From assembly GCA_003584705.1 (NCBI GenBank), contig AP018536.1, positions 310,001 through 374,000 on the forward strand: a stretch of DNA of 64,000 bases. Reading direction: 5' to 3'. This DNA is from Lachnospiraceae bacterium GAM79 (GTDB taxonomy: Bacteria > Bacillota > Clostridia > Lachnospirales > Lachnospiraceae). Positions 25,532 through 34,485 of the stretch are shown one piece after another (position 1 is the stretch's first letter; the number at the start of each line of letters is the position of its first letter). Both the position numbers and the translations under genes were made by a program. The notes beneath the pieces were generated by a model that saw only the letters and a program-made list of their open reading frames with translations, searched no databases and was not told the origin of the DNA.

Positions 25532-26035
25532 ATGAAACTGAACTGTAAACGCATTGATTTTACATATACACCCGGCGAGGAAATCTTCAACTTTCCCGAG
25601 GAATCGGGACTACCCTTTATCTTCGATGTAGAGGAAGAACTGACGGCTGATCCTGCTGCCATGGATGCGGTGGGAGAAATGCTGGATGAGGCGGAGAAAT
25701 TGGCAGGAAAGGCCAAAACTGCCATCAAAGCGGCGCTGGCGGACGAGGACAGCCGCTACCATAGCGTTGTGACATTTTTCATGGAGTTCCACCGAGACGA
25801 TGTAGGCCCGGATATTGCGGCGGAACTCTTTCCGGGAACCGACCCGGCCAAGTTGTCCTTTGCCGAGATGGTGGACTTTTTGAAGCTCAAGCGGTTCGGC
25901 AGTCTGGTGGATGACGAGATGGATCAGCAAGTTTTCATTCTGGACCTATCCTTCAATCCGGAGATTACTGACGAACTGATGGTGATCTACTTTGACTTGA
26001 ACAAGGAGATTTTCTGTATCACCCATGAGAGCTGA
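25532..26035 (+). CDS. DUF2004-like acidic array protein
   Basis: 167 residues. The open frame begins earlier, but ATG 25532 follows AAGGAGGATAATATT. Strands at the start (NCKRIDFTYTPGEEIFNFPE), a helical middle (MDEAEKLAGKAKTAIKAA-type) and a strand-rich end (VFILDLSFNPEITDELMVIY) fit DUF2004-like immunity proteins, with the end FDLNKEIFCITHES. Strongly acidic. The family name is tentative. The next gene starts inside its last 11 bases. Confidence 0.6.
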   Translation: MKLNCKRIDFTYTPGEEIFNFPEESGLPFIFDVEEELTADPAAMDAVGEMLDEAEKLAGKAKTAIKAALADEDSRYHSVVTFFMEFHRDDVGPDIAAELFPGTDPAKLSFAEMVDFLKLKRFGSLVDDEMDQQVFILDLSFNPEITDELMVIYFDLNKEIFCITHES

Positions 26036-26624
26036 GGAAAGAAAAAGAGAAAAATATCTGCCCACGCTTCTGATCCAGCAGATCTGCCTGCAATGGTATA
26101 AAGACTGCCGGGGCGGAAACGCCGCCGCACAACGGAACCAGTATCCCAGAGCGATGCGGCTGCCTAAAGACTTCTTCTCTTATTATTCCTTTGGCCTACC
26201 TACTCACTTTGCATCTATCGTACAGAGGCCCGATGGATTTCGGATTGATAGGGACTGTCGCAGGCTGATGGAATGGAAGCCTAATGGCACAATGCGGCTT
26301 CACCCTTTTGAACTGATTCAGCAGGAGTCCGGAATCCAGGTGCGTTACCGCTATGATTGGCATATTGGTGCGATGCCGGAGCGATATACCTATGATAAGA
26401 CCGGGCAAAAACAGCCCCTCAATGAGCTGGCACTGGATTTGATTCCTGGTGATTATGGTCGGGCTATCTGCAATGGGAGGTTTCGAGACTGGGACACAGG
26501 GATCTGGTATTATGTGCTGGACATTTTGAATGTGATGCCGCTTACAGAACCCACCGACGCATTGACCAGTTTTATGGACAGAGAACCGAATATGATATAT
26601 ACCCAGATCGACCGGCTGTGGTGA
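26025..26624 (+). CDS. Array protein of unknown family (199 aa)
   Basis: 199 residues, basic at the start (RAEERKREKYLPTLLIQQIC), with aromatic-rich strands GIQVRYRYDWHIGAMPERYT and DYGRAICNGRFRDWDTGIWY. Its start overlaps the previous gene by 11 bases and lacks a strong ribosome binding site, so it probably depends on translation of that gene. Base composition is a little more AT-rich than its neighbours. No family recognised. Confidence 0.55.
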   Translation: MRAEERKREKYLPTLLIQQICLQWYKDCRGGNAAAQRNQYPRAMRLPKDFFSYYSFGLPTHFASIVQRPDGFRIDRDCRRLMEWKPNGTMRLHPFELIQQESGIQVRYRYDWHIGAMPERYTYDKTGQKQPLNELALDLIPGDYGRAICNGRFRDWDTGIWYYVLDILNVMPLTEPTDALTSFMDREPNMIYTQIDRLW

Positions 26625-26646
26625 TAAAAAACAGGAGGATAACCAC

Positions 26647-27282
26647 ATGATTTCCACAAAAGATTTATCTGGCCTTCCCAATGCGGAGCGCCTGAAAAAC
26701 TTCTGCAAAGGGCTGGCGGCTCTGGACATCATCATGGTGGAGGAGGAATGGAGCTTCATCCGCCACTATACATACAACCCCGCATGGCGAAAAGGCAAGG
26801 AGGCATTCTTTGCCACCGATGGTAGCGACCAGAGTATGATTGTCCTATTCGCGCCCGAAGGCTGTGTGATTAACGGCGTGGATTCTGAACTCTACGACTG
26901 GGAGGCAAAACTTCCCCGTATCGAAGACCTGACAGATGGGATGCCCCCTGCTTTGCAAAAACTCATGGGCAGCCGTGAAGTCAAAAAGATGAAAAGCACC
27001 TTCTGCGTCTGGACGGAAGATGGCACCACCTGGAACTGCAATCCCATGGACGGCGAGGATGCATCCAAGGATCTGCTCACCACGATTGATGGCAATCCAC
27101 AGACCTATGTGAAGTATGGAAAGTGGTTTTACCCAGCAGACCTGCCTTTGGAGGCTGTGCGCCAGCTTGCTGATGGGGGGCCGGTAACAAAAGAACTGGT
27201 CGTTGCACTGAACCCCAAGCGCAATGAATGGGAAGAAATCAAGGCGGGCCTGGACAAGATCGGGTATCCAAATGAACTTTGA
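26647..27282 (+). CDS. Array protein of unknown family (211 aa)
   Basis: 211 residues. LPNAERLKNFCKGLAALDII and RHYTYNPAWRKGKEAFFATD open the protein, followed by GSREVKKMKSTFCVWTEDGT and CNPMDGEDASKDLLTTIDGN. Mixed helix and strand with no membrane segment. The pattern W-x-x-x-x-x-Y-x-x-x-W plus a later strand cluster is vaguely like small SUKH-type immunity proteins but not enough for a name. AACAGGAGGATAACCAC precedes the ATG. Confidence 0.58.
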   Translation: MISTKDLSGLPNAERLKNFCKGLAALDIIMVEEEWSFIRHYTYNPAWRKGKEAFFATDGSDQSMIVLFAPEGCVINGVDSELYDWEAKLPRIEDLTDGMPPALQKLMGSREVKKMKSTFCVWTEDGTTWNCNPMDGEDASKDLLTTIDGNPQTYVKYGKWFYPADLPLEAVRQLADGGPVTKELVVALNPKRNEWEEIKAGLDKIGYPNEL

Positions 27283-27308
27283 TTCGCAGCAGACAGGAGG
27301 TGAATTGA

Positions 27309-27863
27309 ATGATCAAAGAACGCATCCCTATCTCTGGCGACCTGGGCAGCAAGGTCAAGCAGCTGATGGAGTACGCCGGATGGCAGGAAGGCCGCAGTGT
27401 GGATATTTCCATTGCGGAGAAGTATTACGCCGATCATGGCGTTCCGATGATGAAGACCACCCAGCGGTTTTACCGCAAATATTTCGGCCTGTGCTGCGAG
27501 TGGTACCTGGCGCAGAAAAAGCTGAAATGGGCGGCTGACTTTGAGTTTGCTCTGTTCCCTTACCTGGTCAATGGAATTAAAAACCATTTGGAGGACGCCT
27601 ATTTCCGGGATATGTCCGGCTGTGAGCTGGCGGAGATCGAGCAGGCAGCTGGTCAGAAGTGCCAGCCCATCGGTCACATCGGCTACTACTACCCGGCAGA
27701 GGTTTGGATCTCGGAGTATGGGAAACTGTATGCGAAATATGAGTACCAGGATGAGATTGAGTGCTTTCCAGATGTGTTTGCCCTGATCGAACGGGAACTG
27801 CGGCAGTGCAGCTTTGATTCCGCTGCCATGAAAACTGTGGAGGCACTGGACGGAAAACTATGA
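27309..27863 (+). CDS. SUKH-3-type immunity protein
   Basis: 184 residues. VKQLMEYAGWQEGRSVDISI near the start is the SUKH-3 entry motif (AGW-x-x-GR-x-VD), and IGYYYPAEVWISEYGKLYAK near 124 followed by CFPDVFALIERELRQ is its end. SUKH proteins are the most widespread antitoxin superfamily against polymorphic nuclease toxins; they act in the cytosol by binding the toxin. GACAGGAGGTGAATTGA precedes the ATG. It overlaps the DKNYY gene by four bases. Confidence 0.8.
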   Translation: MIKERIPISGDLGSKVKQLMEYAGWQEGRSVDISIAEKYYADHGVPMMKTTQRFYRKYFGLCCEWYLAQKKLKWAADFEFALFPYLVNGIKNHLEDAYFRDMSGCELAEIEQAAGQKCQPIGHIGYYYPAEVWISEYGKLYAKYEYQDEIECFPDVFALIERELRQCSFDSAAMKTVEALDGKL

Positions 27864-28864
27864 AACAGGACTTTACGATTTGGCGCAATCAAATATTGAA
27901 GAATCCGTGGGACATTTCACCGCTGAAATTCGAAATGACACAGGATGAGGTCATAGAAATTTTTGGGAATCCCGATGCCGTTTCCACCATGAGAAGCGAT
28001 GGGAAACCTTTAATCCTCAAATATCATGACATTGAACTGCATTTTGATGGAAAAGCCCATCGTGGGCTCCACTTGATTTACAGCGACGATGAGATTGAAC
28101 TGAGCATTACAGCCGAGCACGAAGAAATGCTGCAACCAATCACCAACACAGAGCCGGTGGACAACGAATTTTTCCTTCGGGATGGAGCCGTCTATTTCTC
28201 TGGTCTATATGAAAACGGCTTGTTGAAGGGTGCTGCGCCCAAAGACTTCTGCTGCTGGTGTTACTGGGGCAAATCCTCTACGGCCTGCTTTCTCGGCGGG
28301 ATTCGCCTGCGTGGAGCAGACCCGGCATCGTTTCGGGTGTTAAACTATGCCTACGCGATGGACAAAACAGCCGTCTACACCACCAGCGGGAGAATCCCAG
28401 ATGTAGAGCTGGCAGCCTTTCAGGTATTAGACAACGGCCAGAACGATTCGGGTGCGCCCCAGGGATATGCAAAGGACAGCCGGCAGGTCTACTTCCACAA
28501 CGGAGACGGCAAGGTAAAGATCATCAAGGGCGCGGAAGTTTCCTCTTTCCGCTCGTTGGGCGATACCTATTTTGCCAGGGATGAGAAACGGATCTATGCC
28601 TACGGCAAACAACTTTCCAAAGCAGAACTGACTTCTTGGGAACTGCTTGGGCACTGGTATTCCCGCGATGCCAAGCGGGTGTACTACCTCAACCGGGAGA
28701 TCAAGGGCGCAGATCGGGACAGTTTTACAGTTTGCACTCCTGTGGACGCGGCTCTACTTGCCGATCATCTGGCCCGCGATAAAGACCATTTTTACCAAAA
28801 CGATGAGATGATCGAAGAAACACAGTGGCTGGAACAGCTGCGCAAAATGACCCAAGAACCGTAA
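27860..28864 (+). CDS. DKNYY-family protein
   Basis: 334 residues. From ~150 on, a repeated unit of about 30 residues with D-K/R-x-x-V/I-Y occurs: AMDKTAVYTTSGRIPDVELA, AKDSRQVYFHNGDGKVKIIK, ARDEKRIYAYGKQLSKAELT, SRDAKRVYYLNREIKGADRD, ARDKDHFYQNDEMIEETQWL. This is the DKNYY family, thought to form a repetitive beta structure. The first 100 residues (FEMTQDEVIEIFGNPDAVST) are a separate alpha+beta domain. It is common in immunity clusters. ATGA overlap with the SUKH-3 gene implies coupled translation. Confidence 0.8.
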   Translation: MKQDFTIWRNQILKNPWDISPLKFEMTQDEVIEIFGNPDAVSTMRSDGKPLILKYHDIELHFDGKAHRGLHLIYSDDEIELSITAEHEEMLQPITNTEPVDNEFFLRDGAVYFSGLYENGLLKGAAPKDFCCWCYWGKSSTACFLGGIRLRGADPASFRVLNYAYAMDKTAVYTTSGRIPDVELAAFQVLDNGQNDSGAPQGYAKDSRQVYFHNGDGKVKIIKGAEVSSFRSLGDTYFARDEKRIYAYGKQLSKAELTSWELLGHWYSRDAKRVYYLNREIKGADRDSFTVCTPVDAALLADHLARDKDHFYQNDEMIEETQWLEQLRKMTQEP

Positions 28865-28881
28865 ACGGAGGGAAAACGACA

Positions 28882-29427
28882 ATGGATTATTTGAAAATAC
28901 TGCATGAAAACCCTGATTTGGCGGATGAATTTGATTCGCTGTTTGACTTCTTCCTGCTGGATGAGTTATTCCCGCGGAATGACGCAGAAGGCCGATGCAC
29001 CTTTTCCCTGCCCGGCATGGCCTTTGCCAGAGATGGCTCCGGCGGAGAATACCACCTGTTGGAAGATGGCTCCATTGGATATTACAGCAGCGAAGGGGAG
29101 GCAGGCCGTCTCGCCGAGAGCATGGATGATCTCTTTTCCCTGCTTGTGAGCTGTATCTGCTGGCACGACTGCTGTGACACAAAGCAGTATGTAGATTCCA
29201 AAACACTGGAGGAGTATGGACAGAGACAGCGCAACTGTAACTTGGAAGATATGGATATGGACAGCTTGCAACGGGTGTCTGATGCCCTCGGCATCCCTGC
29301 CGGTGAGCCGCTGGCTCCGGTTCTGGAGCGGTTCCGCAAAGCAACCCAGCGTGAGCCTCTGTATCAGTGTATATTTCACGAGGACGACGGAAGCCTGACC
29401 GAATCATACGGTTTGATGTTTGAATGA
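28882..29427 (+). CDS. SUKH/SMI1-like array protein
   Basis: 181 residues. The helix-rich start (NPDLADEFDSLFDFFLLDEL) is followed by ARDGSGGEYHLLEDGSIGYY and RLAESMDDLFSLLVSCICWH, the core pattern of SUKH-type domains in which a D-G-S-I/V strand precedes a helix packed on the sheet. The rest is helical (LQRVSDALGIPAGEPLAPVL). ATG 28882 follows GGAGGGAAAACGACA; upstream in-frame codons overlap the previous gene and are not used. The exact SUKH subgroup is unclear. Confidence 0.65.
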   Translation: MDYLKILHENPDLADEFDSLFDFFLLDELFPRNDAEGRCTFSLPGMAFARDGSGGEYHLLEDGSIGYYSSEGEAGRLAESMDDLFSLLVSCICWHDCCDTKQYVDSKTLEEYGQRQRNCNLEDMDMDSLQRVSDALGIPAGEPLAPVLERFRKATQREPLYQCIFHEDDGSLTESYGLMFE

Positions 29428-29443
29428 GAAAGGAGAAATCACG

Positions 29444-29770
29444 ATGAAAGCATTTGACCCCAATTACAAACTGCTGGACGAGATGTATCAGGACAATTAC
29501 TATCCCACTTTTCTGGTGGACAAGGTAAAGGATGAACTTCAGAAGGTCATCGATCTGCTGGAGAGCGGCGAAACCGACACCGAAGTGGTGCAGGAGACGC
29601 TGGACGAGGCGGTCTGCGGCATCAATGATCTCCAGGAGGAGTTTGACGAGCACGACAGCGAGATCGAAACGGTGGCACGGGAATGTATCGCGGCAACCGT
29701 GGCCTACATTCTGGAGTGGTTTGGCATTCCTATTGACACCGAGGAGGCTATCCGGGAACGGGACTGGTGA
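29444..29770 (+). CDS. DUF5713-like protein
   Basis: 108 residues. YKLLDEMYQDNYYPTFLVDK, VKDELQKVIDLLESGETDTE and HDSEIETVARECIAATVAYI make an all-helical acidic protein typical of DUF5713, a small family frequent in immunity clusters. ATG 29444 follows GAAAGGAGAAATCACG. The next gene begins five bases after its stop. Confidence 0.75.
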   Translation: MKAFDPNYKLLDEMYQDNYYPTFLVDKVKDELQKVIDLLESGETDTEVVQETLDEAVCGINDLQEEFDEHDSEIETVARECIAATVAYILEWFGIPIDTEEAIRERDW

Positions 29771-29775
29771 GCCCT

Positions 29776-30723
29776 ATGGCAGAAAAAGAACTGGCCCTTT
29801 GTGATGAGTGTGGAAGCCTGTTTTTCAAAGGCTCCTCACAGATGATGGGGCTGTGCCCGGAATGTGCCCATGTTCTCTATGGCTACCCGAATTGTGACCA
29901 TCATTTTCAGGATGGCCGGTGTGTGAACTGCTATTGGGACGGCTCAAAGAGTGTGTACATCAAGAAACAGAATCAACAGGAGGAAACTGATATGCCTACA
30001 ACTGAATGGCTGAACAAATACGAAGCAATCAAGAACAAACTGACCTGTAAAGATGACTTAGAGGCCCATTTCACAGAGAAAGTGATTGGGAACATGGCGG
30101 TGGATGTACTGGACATCGGTGCCGTCCATTTCCCCACCGGGCAGATCTTCGCTTGCGATCCGCTGGTGGAGCTGGAGGACACTCTGCCGTTCCTTCAAAC
30201 GATCCCCGCCGGAACTTACCCAGTGAAAATCTGTGTGGTGCCCAGCGAACAATACGGCGACCGCTACGCCTGCGTCAAGGTGGCGGTTTCTCAGGAAAAG
30301 CCTGTCCGCTATGAGCTGGGCATGGTGGGCAACGAGAATCTAGACGCGGCGCTGGGAGATGACGACTACTTCGGTTTCGGCGTGGATGCAGGGATGGGGT
30401 GTATTGCGGACATCCAGACCCAGGCGGCCTTCAAGATATACTGGGCCAAGCGGCTGGAGGAGGACCCGGACATCGACCCCTACAACGACCTGTTCTGCGA
30501 CTTACTGGAGGAAAACGCCCAAGCTCACCCCAAATATCAGGGGGACTGCGGCGACTGGCTCAACTGGACAGTGCCGGACACGGACTGCAACCTGCCCATC
30601 TTCTCCTCTGGCTGGGGTGACGGTTACTATCCCGTCTACTTCGGCTATGACGCAAAGGGCGAAGTCTGCGCCGTGTATGTGCGCTTCATCGACATTGAAG
30701 CCAGTTATCGAGAGCAGGATTAA
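29776..30723 (+). CDS. DUF4241 protein with amino-terminal zinc ribbon
   Basis: 315 residues. The first 60 hold CDECGSLFFKGSSQMMGLCP-type zinc pairs and CDHHFQDGRCVNCYWDG. From ~75 the DUF4241 pattern follows: VHFPTGQIFACDPLVELEDT, IPAGTYPVKICVVPS, FGFGVDAGMGCIADIQTQAA and near the end FSSGWGDGYYPVYFGYDAKG. DUF4241 is a known immunity-associated family. An internal ATG (29992) after AGGAGGAAACTGAT would give the bare DUF4241 domain, so two products are possible. The GTG at 29767 is an alternative start. Confidence 0.8.
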   Translation: MAEKELALCDECGSLFFKGSSQMMGLCPECAHVLYGYPNCDHHFQDGRCVNCYWDGSKSVYIKKQNQQEETDMPTTEWLNKYEAIKNKLTCKDDLEAHFTEKVIGNMAVDVLDIGAVHFPTGQIFACDPLVELEDTLPFLQTIPAGTYPVKICVVPSEQYGDRYACVKVAVSQEKPVRYELGMVGNENLDAALGDDDYFGFGVDAGMGCIADIQTQAAFKIYWAKRLEEDPDIDPYNDLFCDLLEENAQAHPKYQGDCGDWLNWTVPDTDCNLPIFSSGWGDGYYPVYFGYDAKGEVCAVYVRFIDIEASYREQD

Positions 30724-30750
30724 AAATGTGACAGAACAAAGGAGAGCGCC

Positions 30751-32232
30751 ATGAAAGCCAATGCCGGGGAGGTTTATACCGTCTACAACCAATATCTGAA
30801 ACGCTACACCGCCTGTCAGGTGGCCTATATCGCGCCGCCGGACTCGGTAAGTGAGCAGCCCTGGGCGGTGATCCTCTCTCTGGACTGGGTGGGTGACACC
30901 CCTCTGACGGCGGAGGAACTGCCCCATCTCCGCCCGCTCTACAAGGACTTCATGTACTGGCCCCGTGACCTTCATCTGCTGTGGGTGCCGGTGGAAATCC
31001 CACCCCAGTACACGCTGGTGGGTACACTTCCGTCCTTCACCGACCAGCCCTGCCGCTCCTACGGCGGCTGGGACGACGGCTATGATGTGTACCTCCAAAT
31101 CCGATGGCAGGAGATTCCGGAGGAGCGGCGGCGGGCCTTCAAGGAGGCCATGGAGAGCGACGAGCAAACGGAGATCGGCGGTATCCCGGTGAAGGTCAGC
31201 AGCCATCGGGTGACGGACCAGTACGAGCCATTCGATTCGGCGCTGGAACTAAAGGCGCTGCCCTGCCTCTCCGACCTCATCTGCGAGCGGTGGCACCCGG
31301 ATCTGCTGGAGTTTTTGCGTGGAAATCCCTTCCTCGATGAACTGACTTTGCTGAACCACGGTCAGAGGACACTTGATCTGCGGGGCACCAGCATCAGAAA
31401 GCTGATGCTGGACATGACCGGCCTTCAGGAACTGTGGCTGGGTGAGGAAACGGAGCAGCTCCTGTTCCAGAACAAGGGCCCGGACGCCTGTACCATCCAT
31501 GCCCCCGAAGATGGCAGCGGTTTGACCCTCCAATTTATCGGGCAATATTGCCCGCACACGGAACTGCCGAACCTATGGGGGCTGCATGGCATCCAGCTGA
31601 AGGACTTTGATCTGACCGGACTGGCTGCTGTCCATCCCCATCTGAAAGAGCTGAGGCTCTGGGGCGCGCCGGGAAACCTGGGGAACTTCTCCGCCGTGGG
31701 AGGGGTCCGGGAACTGACGAACCTATCCACCTTCGACCTGTTCGGTTTCGGGGCGGACGACATCCCTACCCCAGAGCAGATGCCGGAGCTTCGCTGGTTC
31801 TGGATGACCAGCCTGCCGGAGACAGCGGCAAAAGCGGCAAAGCAGCTCTGGAAAAGCAAGCCGGGAATGGATCTGCGGATTACCAAACCCCGGAAACCGG
31901 AGTGGCTGGCGCAAAACCTGGACAATCCCTTCCGGGGCTGGGACGGTGCGGAGCATATTCCTGCCGCCGCTGCGAAAAAGGCAACCGGTCAATACCGCAA
32001 GACCCGCTCCCTGCTGATGAAGCTGGCCGCTGAGCCGGGCGAGGGCGCCCAGGCTCAGGCGCTGGACGCGGTGGCAGCCTACACCCAGACCTTCAATAAG
32101 ATGGGCTTTATCGAAACCGAGGAGCGGGACGAGATCTACATGGCCCTGCGGGGTATTCTGGATGCACTCCCGGACAGTGCGATCCAAAAAGAAGCCCTGA
32201 TTGAAAAGTTTGAGGAACTTCGTGATTTTTGA
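30751..32232 (+). CDS. Imm26-like start plus leucine-rich-repeat-like region
   Basis: 493 residues. AGEVYTVYNQYLKRYTACQV and WAVILSLDWVGDTPLTAEEL near the start look like Imm26-type immunity proteins, which share a G-x-x-Y/F-x-V-P/Y-x-x-x-x-x-Y-x-x-x-x-V opening. Residues ~195-350 contain irregular leucine-rich repeats (LRGTSIRKLMLDMTGLQELW, HPHLKELRLWGAPGNLGNFS, VRELTNLSTFDLFGFGADDI). The final ~80 residues are helical. A fusion of an immunity-type domain with a binding solenoid is plausible. Assignments are tentative; no enzyme motif is visible. Confidence 0.6.
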   Translation: MKANAGEVYTVYNQYLKRYTACQVAYIAPPDSVSEQPWAVILSLDWVGDTPLTAEELPHLRPLYKDFMYWPRDLHLLWVPVEIPPQYTLVGTLPSFTDQPCRSYGGWDDGYDVYLQIRWQEIPEERRRAFKEAMESDEQTEIGGIPVKVSSHRVTDQYEPFDSALELKALPCLSDLICERWHPDLLEFLRGNPFLDELTLLNHGQRTLDLRGTSIRKLMLDMTGLQELWLGEETEQLLFQNKGPDACTIHAPEDGSGLTLQFIGQYCPHTELPNLWGLHGIQLKDFDLTGLAAVHPHLKELRLWGAPGNLGNFSAVGGVRELTNLSTFDLFGFGADDIPTPEQMPELRWFWMTSLPETAAKAAKQLWKSKPGMDLRITKPRKPEWLAQNLDNPFRGWDGAEHIPAAAAKKATGQYRKTRSLLMKLAAEPGEGAQAQALDAVAAYTQTFNKMGFIETEERDEIYMALRGILDALPDSAIQKEALIEKFEELRDF

Positions 32233-32246
32233 GGAGGTGACATTGC

Positions 32247-32795
32247 ATGATAGAGTTCAGCAGGGATCATAGCTCGGCATGGATGGAAATGATGTCGGCC
32301 TATCAGGTTTTTCGGGTAAAGCTGCTTGATTGGGCCCACGAACCAGATCAGATAAAGCAAACGGATTTGCTGCTAGAGCTGGATTCTTGGGAAAATCGGG
32401 ATCTTCACAGAAGAATGCTGGTAGTAGATCTTCTGCGCAGCACAGAGATGTGGGACAAAAAGGCTCTCCTCTTAGTCCAGAAAGAACTGACAGCGATTGC
32501 CCTACAGGAACAGGATGAGATTGCCGCTTATGCGCGAATGGCATTGTCTAAACTCAAAGACCAGTCGGAGCGGTGTACCATTGCCGATGAGGTGCTTCGT
32601 CTTGTAGCGGTCGAGAAAGAAAAGGCGAAACCAGATCCTGTTGTATTCCACAACGGCTGCCTGCTGCTGTATGATTTGCACTGTGAAGCAGAGTTCTCGC
32701 AGTATGCAGATCGGTATGCGAATCTGATTGAGCAGGCATACGGTTTAGATGGAAAAGACTTGGCGGACATGAAAAAAACGCTGTCCCAAATCTGA
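32247..32795 (+). CDS. Helical array protein of unknown family (182 aa)
   Basis: 182 residues, almost all helix (DHSSAWMEMMSAYQVFRVKL, DLHRRMLVVDLLRSTEMWDK, LLVQKELTAIALQEQDEIAA). HEAT-like pairs are possible. The gene and its two followers are less GC-rich than the array average, hinting at a separate source. GAGGAGGTGACATTGC precedes the ATG. Confidence 0.55.
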   Translation: MIEFSRDHSSAWMEMMSAYQVFRVKLLDWAHEPDQIKQTDLLLELDSWENRDLHRRMLVVDLLRSTEMWDKKALLLVQKELTAIALQEQDEIAAYARMALSKLKDQSERCTIADEVLRLVAVEKEKAKPDPVVFHNGCLLLYDLHCEAEFSQYADRYANLIEQAYGLDGKDLADMKKTLSQI

Positions 32796-32814
32796 TGATC
32801 AAGGAGGCTTGAAT

Positions 32815-33240
32815 ATGGATGCAAGGATTACAGAATTGTTGGAAGAACTGAAACAGGCAATCGACAAGGCTGCTACCACAGGCGACAAATATCAGTTTAT
32901 AGATCCGGCCTATGATTTGACTGATGAACTGGAACAGTGCGAAAAACCGTTTGATGCTGTAAGGCCGATCTTGGAACTGATTGAATCTTCTCCCAATATT
33001 GACTTCGGTGGTCCTGGACCGTTGGGTAGCTTTATGGAGAAGTTTTACCATGAGGGCTATGAGGAAGAATTAGTCGCATCGCTGAAAAGAAAACCAACTG
33101 AGTACACGATTTCTCTCATGTTCCGTATCATTGCAGATGAGGAAAATCCCAATCTGAGCGAATACAAACATCTGTTAAAGACACTTGACTGTGCTTCTGA
33201 AATTGATACTTTCTGGTTGGATGAGATTGCGAAACTTTAG
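32815..33240 (+). CDS. Acidic helical array protein (141 aa)
   Basis: 141 residues. Distinctive is DFGGPGPLGSFMEKFYHEGY-type sequence near residue 62, then EEELVASLKRKPTEYTISLM and RIIADEENPNLSEYKHLLKT. This G-P-L-x-x-F-x-E pattern with a following two-helix unit recurs in small immunity proteins of the Imm30 kind, but I cannot name it securely. ATG 32815 lies eight bases after AAGGAGG; TTG 32809 would be too close. Confidence 0.55.
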   Translation: MDARITELLEELKQAIDKAATTGDKYQFIDPAYDLTDELEQCEKPFDAVRPILELIESSPNIDFGGPGPLGSFMEKFYHEGYEEELVASLKRKPTEYTISLMFRIIADEENPNLSEYKHLLKTLDCASEIDTFWLDEIAKL

Positions 33241-33252
33241 AGGGGAAATAGA

Positions 33253-33852
33253 TTGAGTTACACGAAATTCAGCAAGGCAGTGACCAAGTGGCTGAAAGAC
33301 AATGGTCTGCCCTGCTATGGAACATCCAACGATAGTCCCGAAGAAACAAAGGTCCGACTGGACGCATGGATGCGTGGGAGCAAAGAGGTGCTGCGCCAGT
33401 GGATCGCAGAAAAGCGATACCGTGAACTGATCTCCTGCGCCCACGGCGGCTGGTATCAGGATGATGTAATTTTTGAGCCCTTGGCTGAACACTTTGTGGC
33501 GAACCACCTGTTTGATGAACTGCGGTTTCTCTGCGAGCGCGGCATCCGTTTTTCCGTGGAAGATATGCTGTCCACCATTAAATCTGAGAAAGAGGAACAT
33601 GGGGTGCTTGATATAGAAATAATTCGGTCTATCGATGTTCCAAGCTATGTGTCAGGCCGCAGTTATTCCCATTTGGGGGAAATCGCAAAATACAGGAAAC
33701 GGGCGCTGGATCAGATTATCCGCTATGCAGGCTATCTGGAGCAGATCCACGCACCTGCGGAGTATTTGGAACAGGTAAAGGTCCTGCAAAAGAGCGTTTC
33801 TAATCTGACAATCAAAGCAAAAGATTTGAAACCATTCCGGTTTCGGCTGTGA
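33253..33852 (+). CDS. Array protein of unknown family (199 aa)
   Basis: 199 residues, starting at TTG after AGGGGAAATAGA. Features are KFSKAVTKWLKDNGLPCYGT, LISCAHGGWYQDDVIFEPLA and KYRKRALDQIIRYAGYLEQI. Mostly helical, soluble, basic at the end (IKAKDLKPFRFRL). No family recognised. Confidence 0.55.
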   Translation: MSYTKFSKAVTKWLKDNGLPCYGTSNDSPEETKVRLDAWMRGSKEVLRQWIAEKRYRELISCAHGGWYQDDVIFEPLAEHFVANHLFDELRFLCERGIRFSVEDMLSTIKSEKEEHGVLDIEIIRSIDVPSYVSGRSYSHLGEIAKYRKRALDQIIRYAGYLEQIHAPAEYLEQVKVLQKSVSNLTIKAKDLKPFRFRL

Positions 33853-33883
33853 AAGTAATTTTCTGAAAGGAGTGTGCGGGCGC

Positions 33884-34483
33884 ATGAGCCGAATCATTGA
33901 TGAACCCTACTTTACATACAGTGCATACAACGCCCTGACCTCCGGCATCCAGGTGAAATGCCCCAAGTGCCATGGCACGGGCATGGTAACAGCGGATGAT
34001 GACAACGCCTATTTCCGCTGCCTGAGCTGCGGCCATCAGGAGACCCGCGACCGGACGATCTACCGTTATGATGTCCATAACCAATGCAAAAACTGCGGCA
34101 GGTACTATCGAGTGGATATTGAAGATACAGCAAAACAGCACTTTTCCGTTCTCTATGTGGCCTGTCCCTATTGTGGGAAAACCATGTCGGGAGAAGTTCA
34201 TAAAACAGCGGAGGCGTTTTCATATATTGGCGAAATCAGGGATGGGAGAGAACCTTATTTCGGGTTGGAACTATGGTTTTTGACTTCATTTCAGGGAAAA
34301 CCTGTATGGGCACTCAACCGAGAACATCTTGCCTATCTGATCGGCTATCTCAGCGCCGACCTGCGGGAAAAGCCGCCGGGAAGAGCGAAAATGACCCAGG
34401 CTGACCATCTCCCCACCTTCATGAAAACCGCAAAGAACCGGGAGCGGATCGTGAAGCTGCTGAGGCAAATGCAGGAGGAATGA
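33884..34483 (+). CDS. Zinc-ribbon array protein
   Basis: 199 residues. Three CxxC pairs occur: VKCPKCHGTGMVTADDDNAY with YFRCLSCGHQETRDRTIY forming one ribbon, NQCKNCGRYYRVDIED and VACPYCGKTMSGEVHK forming another. The carboxy-terminal half is helical (ALNREHLAYLIGYLSADLRE). ATG 33884 follows GAAAGGAGTGTGCGGGCGC. Similar zinc-ribbon plus helical proteins occur in immunity clusters; function unknown. The next gene follows after two bases. Confidence 0.6.
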   Translation: MSRIIDEPYFTYSAYNALTSGIQVKCPKCHGTGMVTADDDNAYFRCLSCGHQETRDRTIYRYDVHNQCKNCGRYYRVDIEDTAKQHFSVLYVACPYCGKTMSGEVHKTAEAFSYIGEIRDGREPYFGLELWFLTSFQGKPVWALNREHLAYLIGYLSADLREKPPGRAKMTQADHLPTFMKTAKNRERIVKLLRQMQEE

Positions 34484-34485
34484 GG

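Noticed and set aside
24052..25728. 558-codon minus-strand open frame opposite the TfoX-N-like and DUF2262 genes
   Set aside because: Shadow of GC-rich plus-strand genes; spans three real genes and shows no family features.
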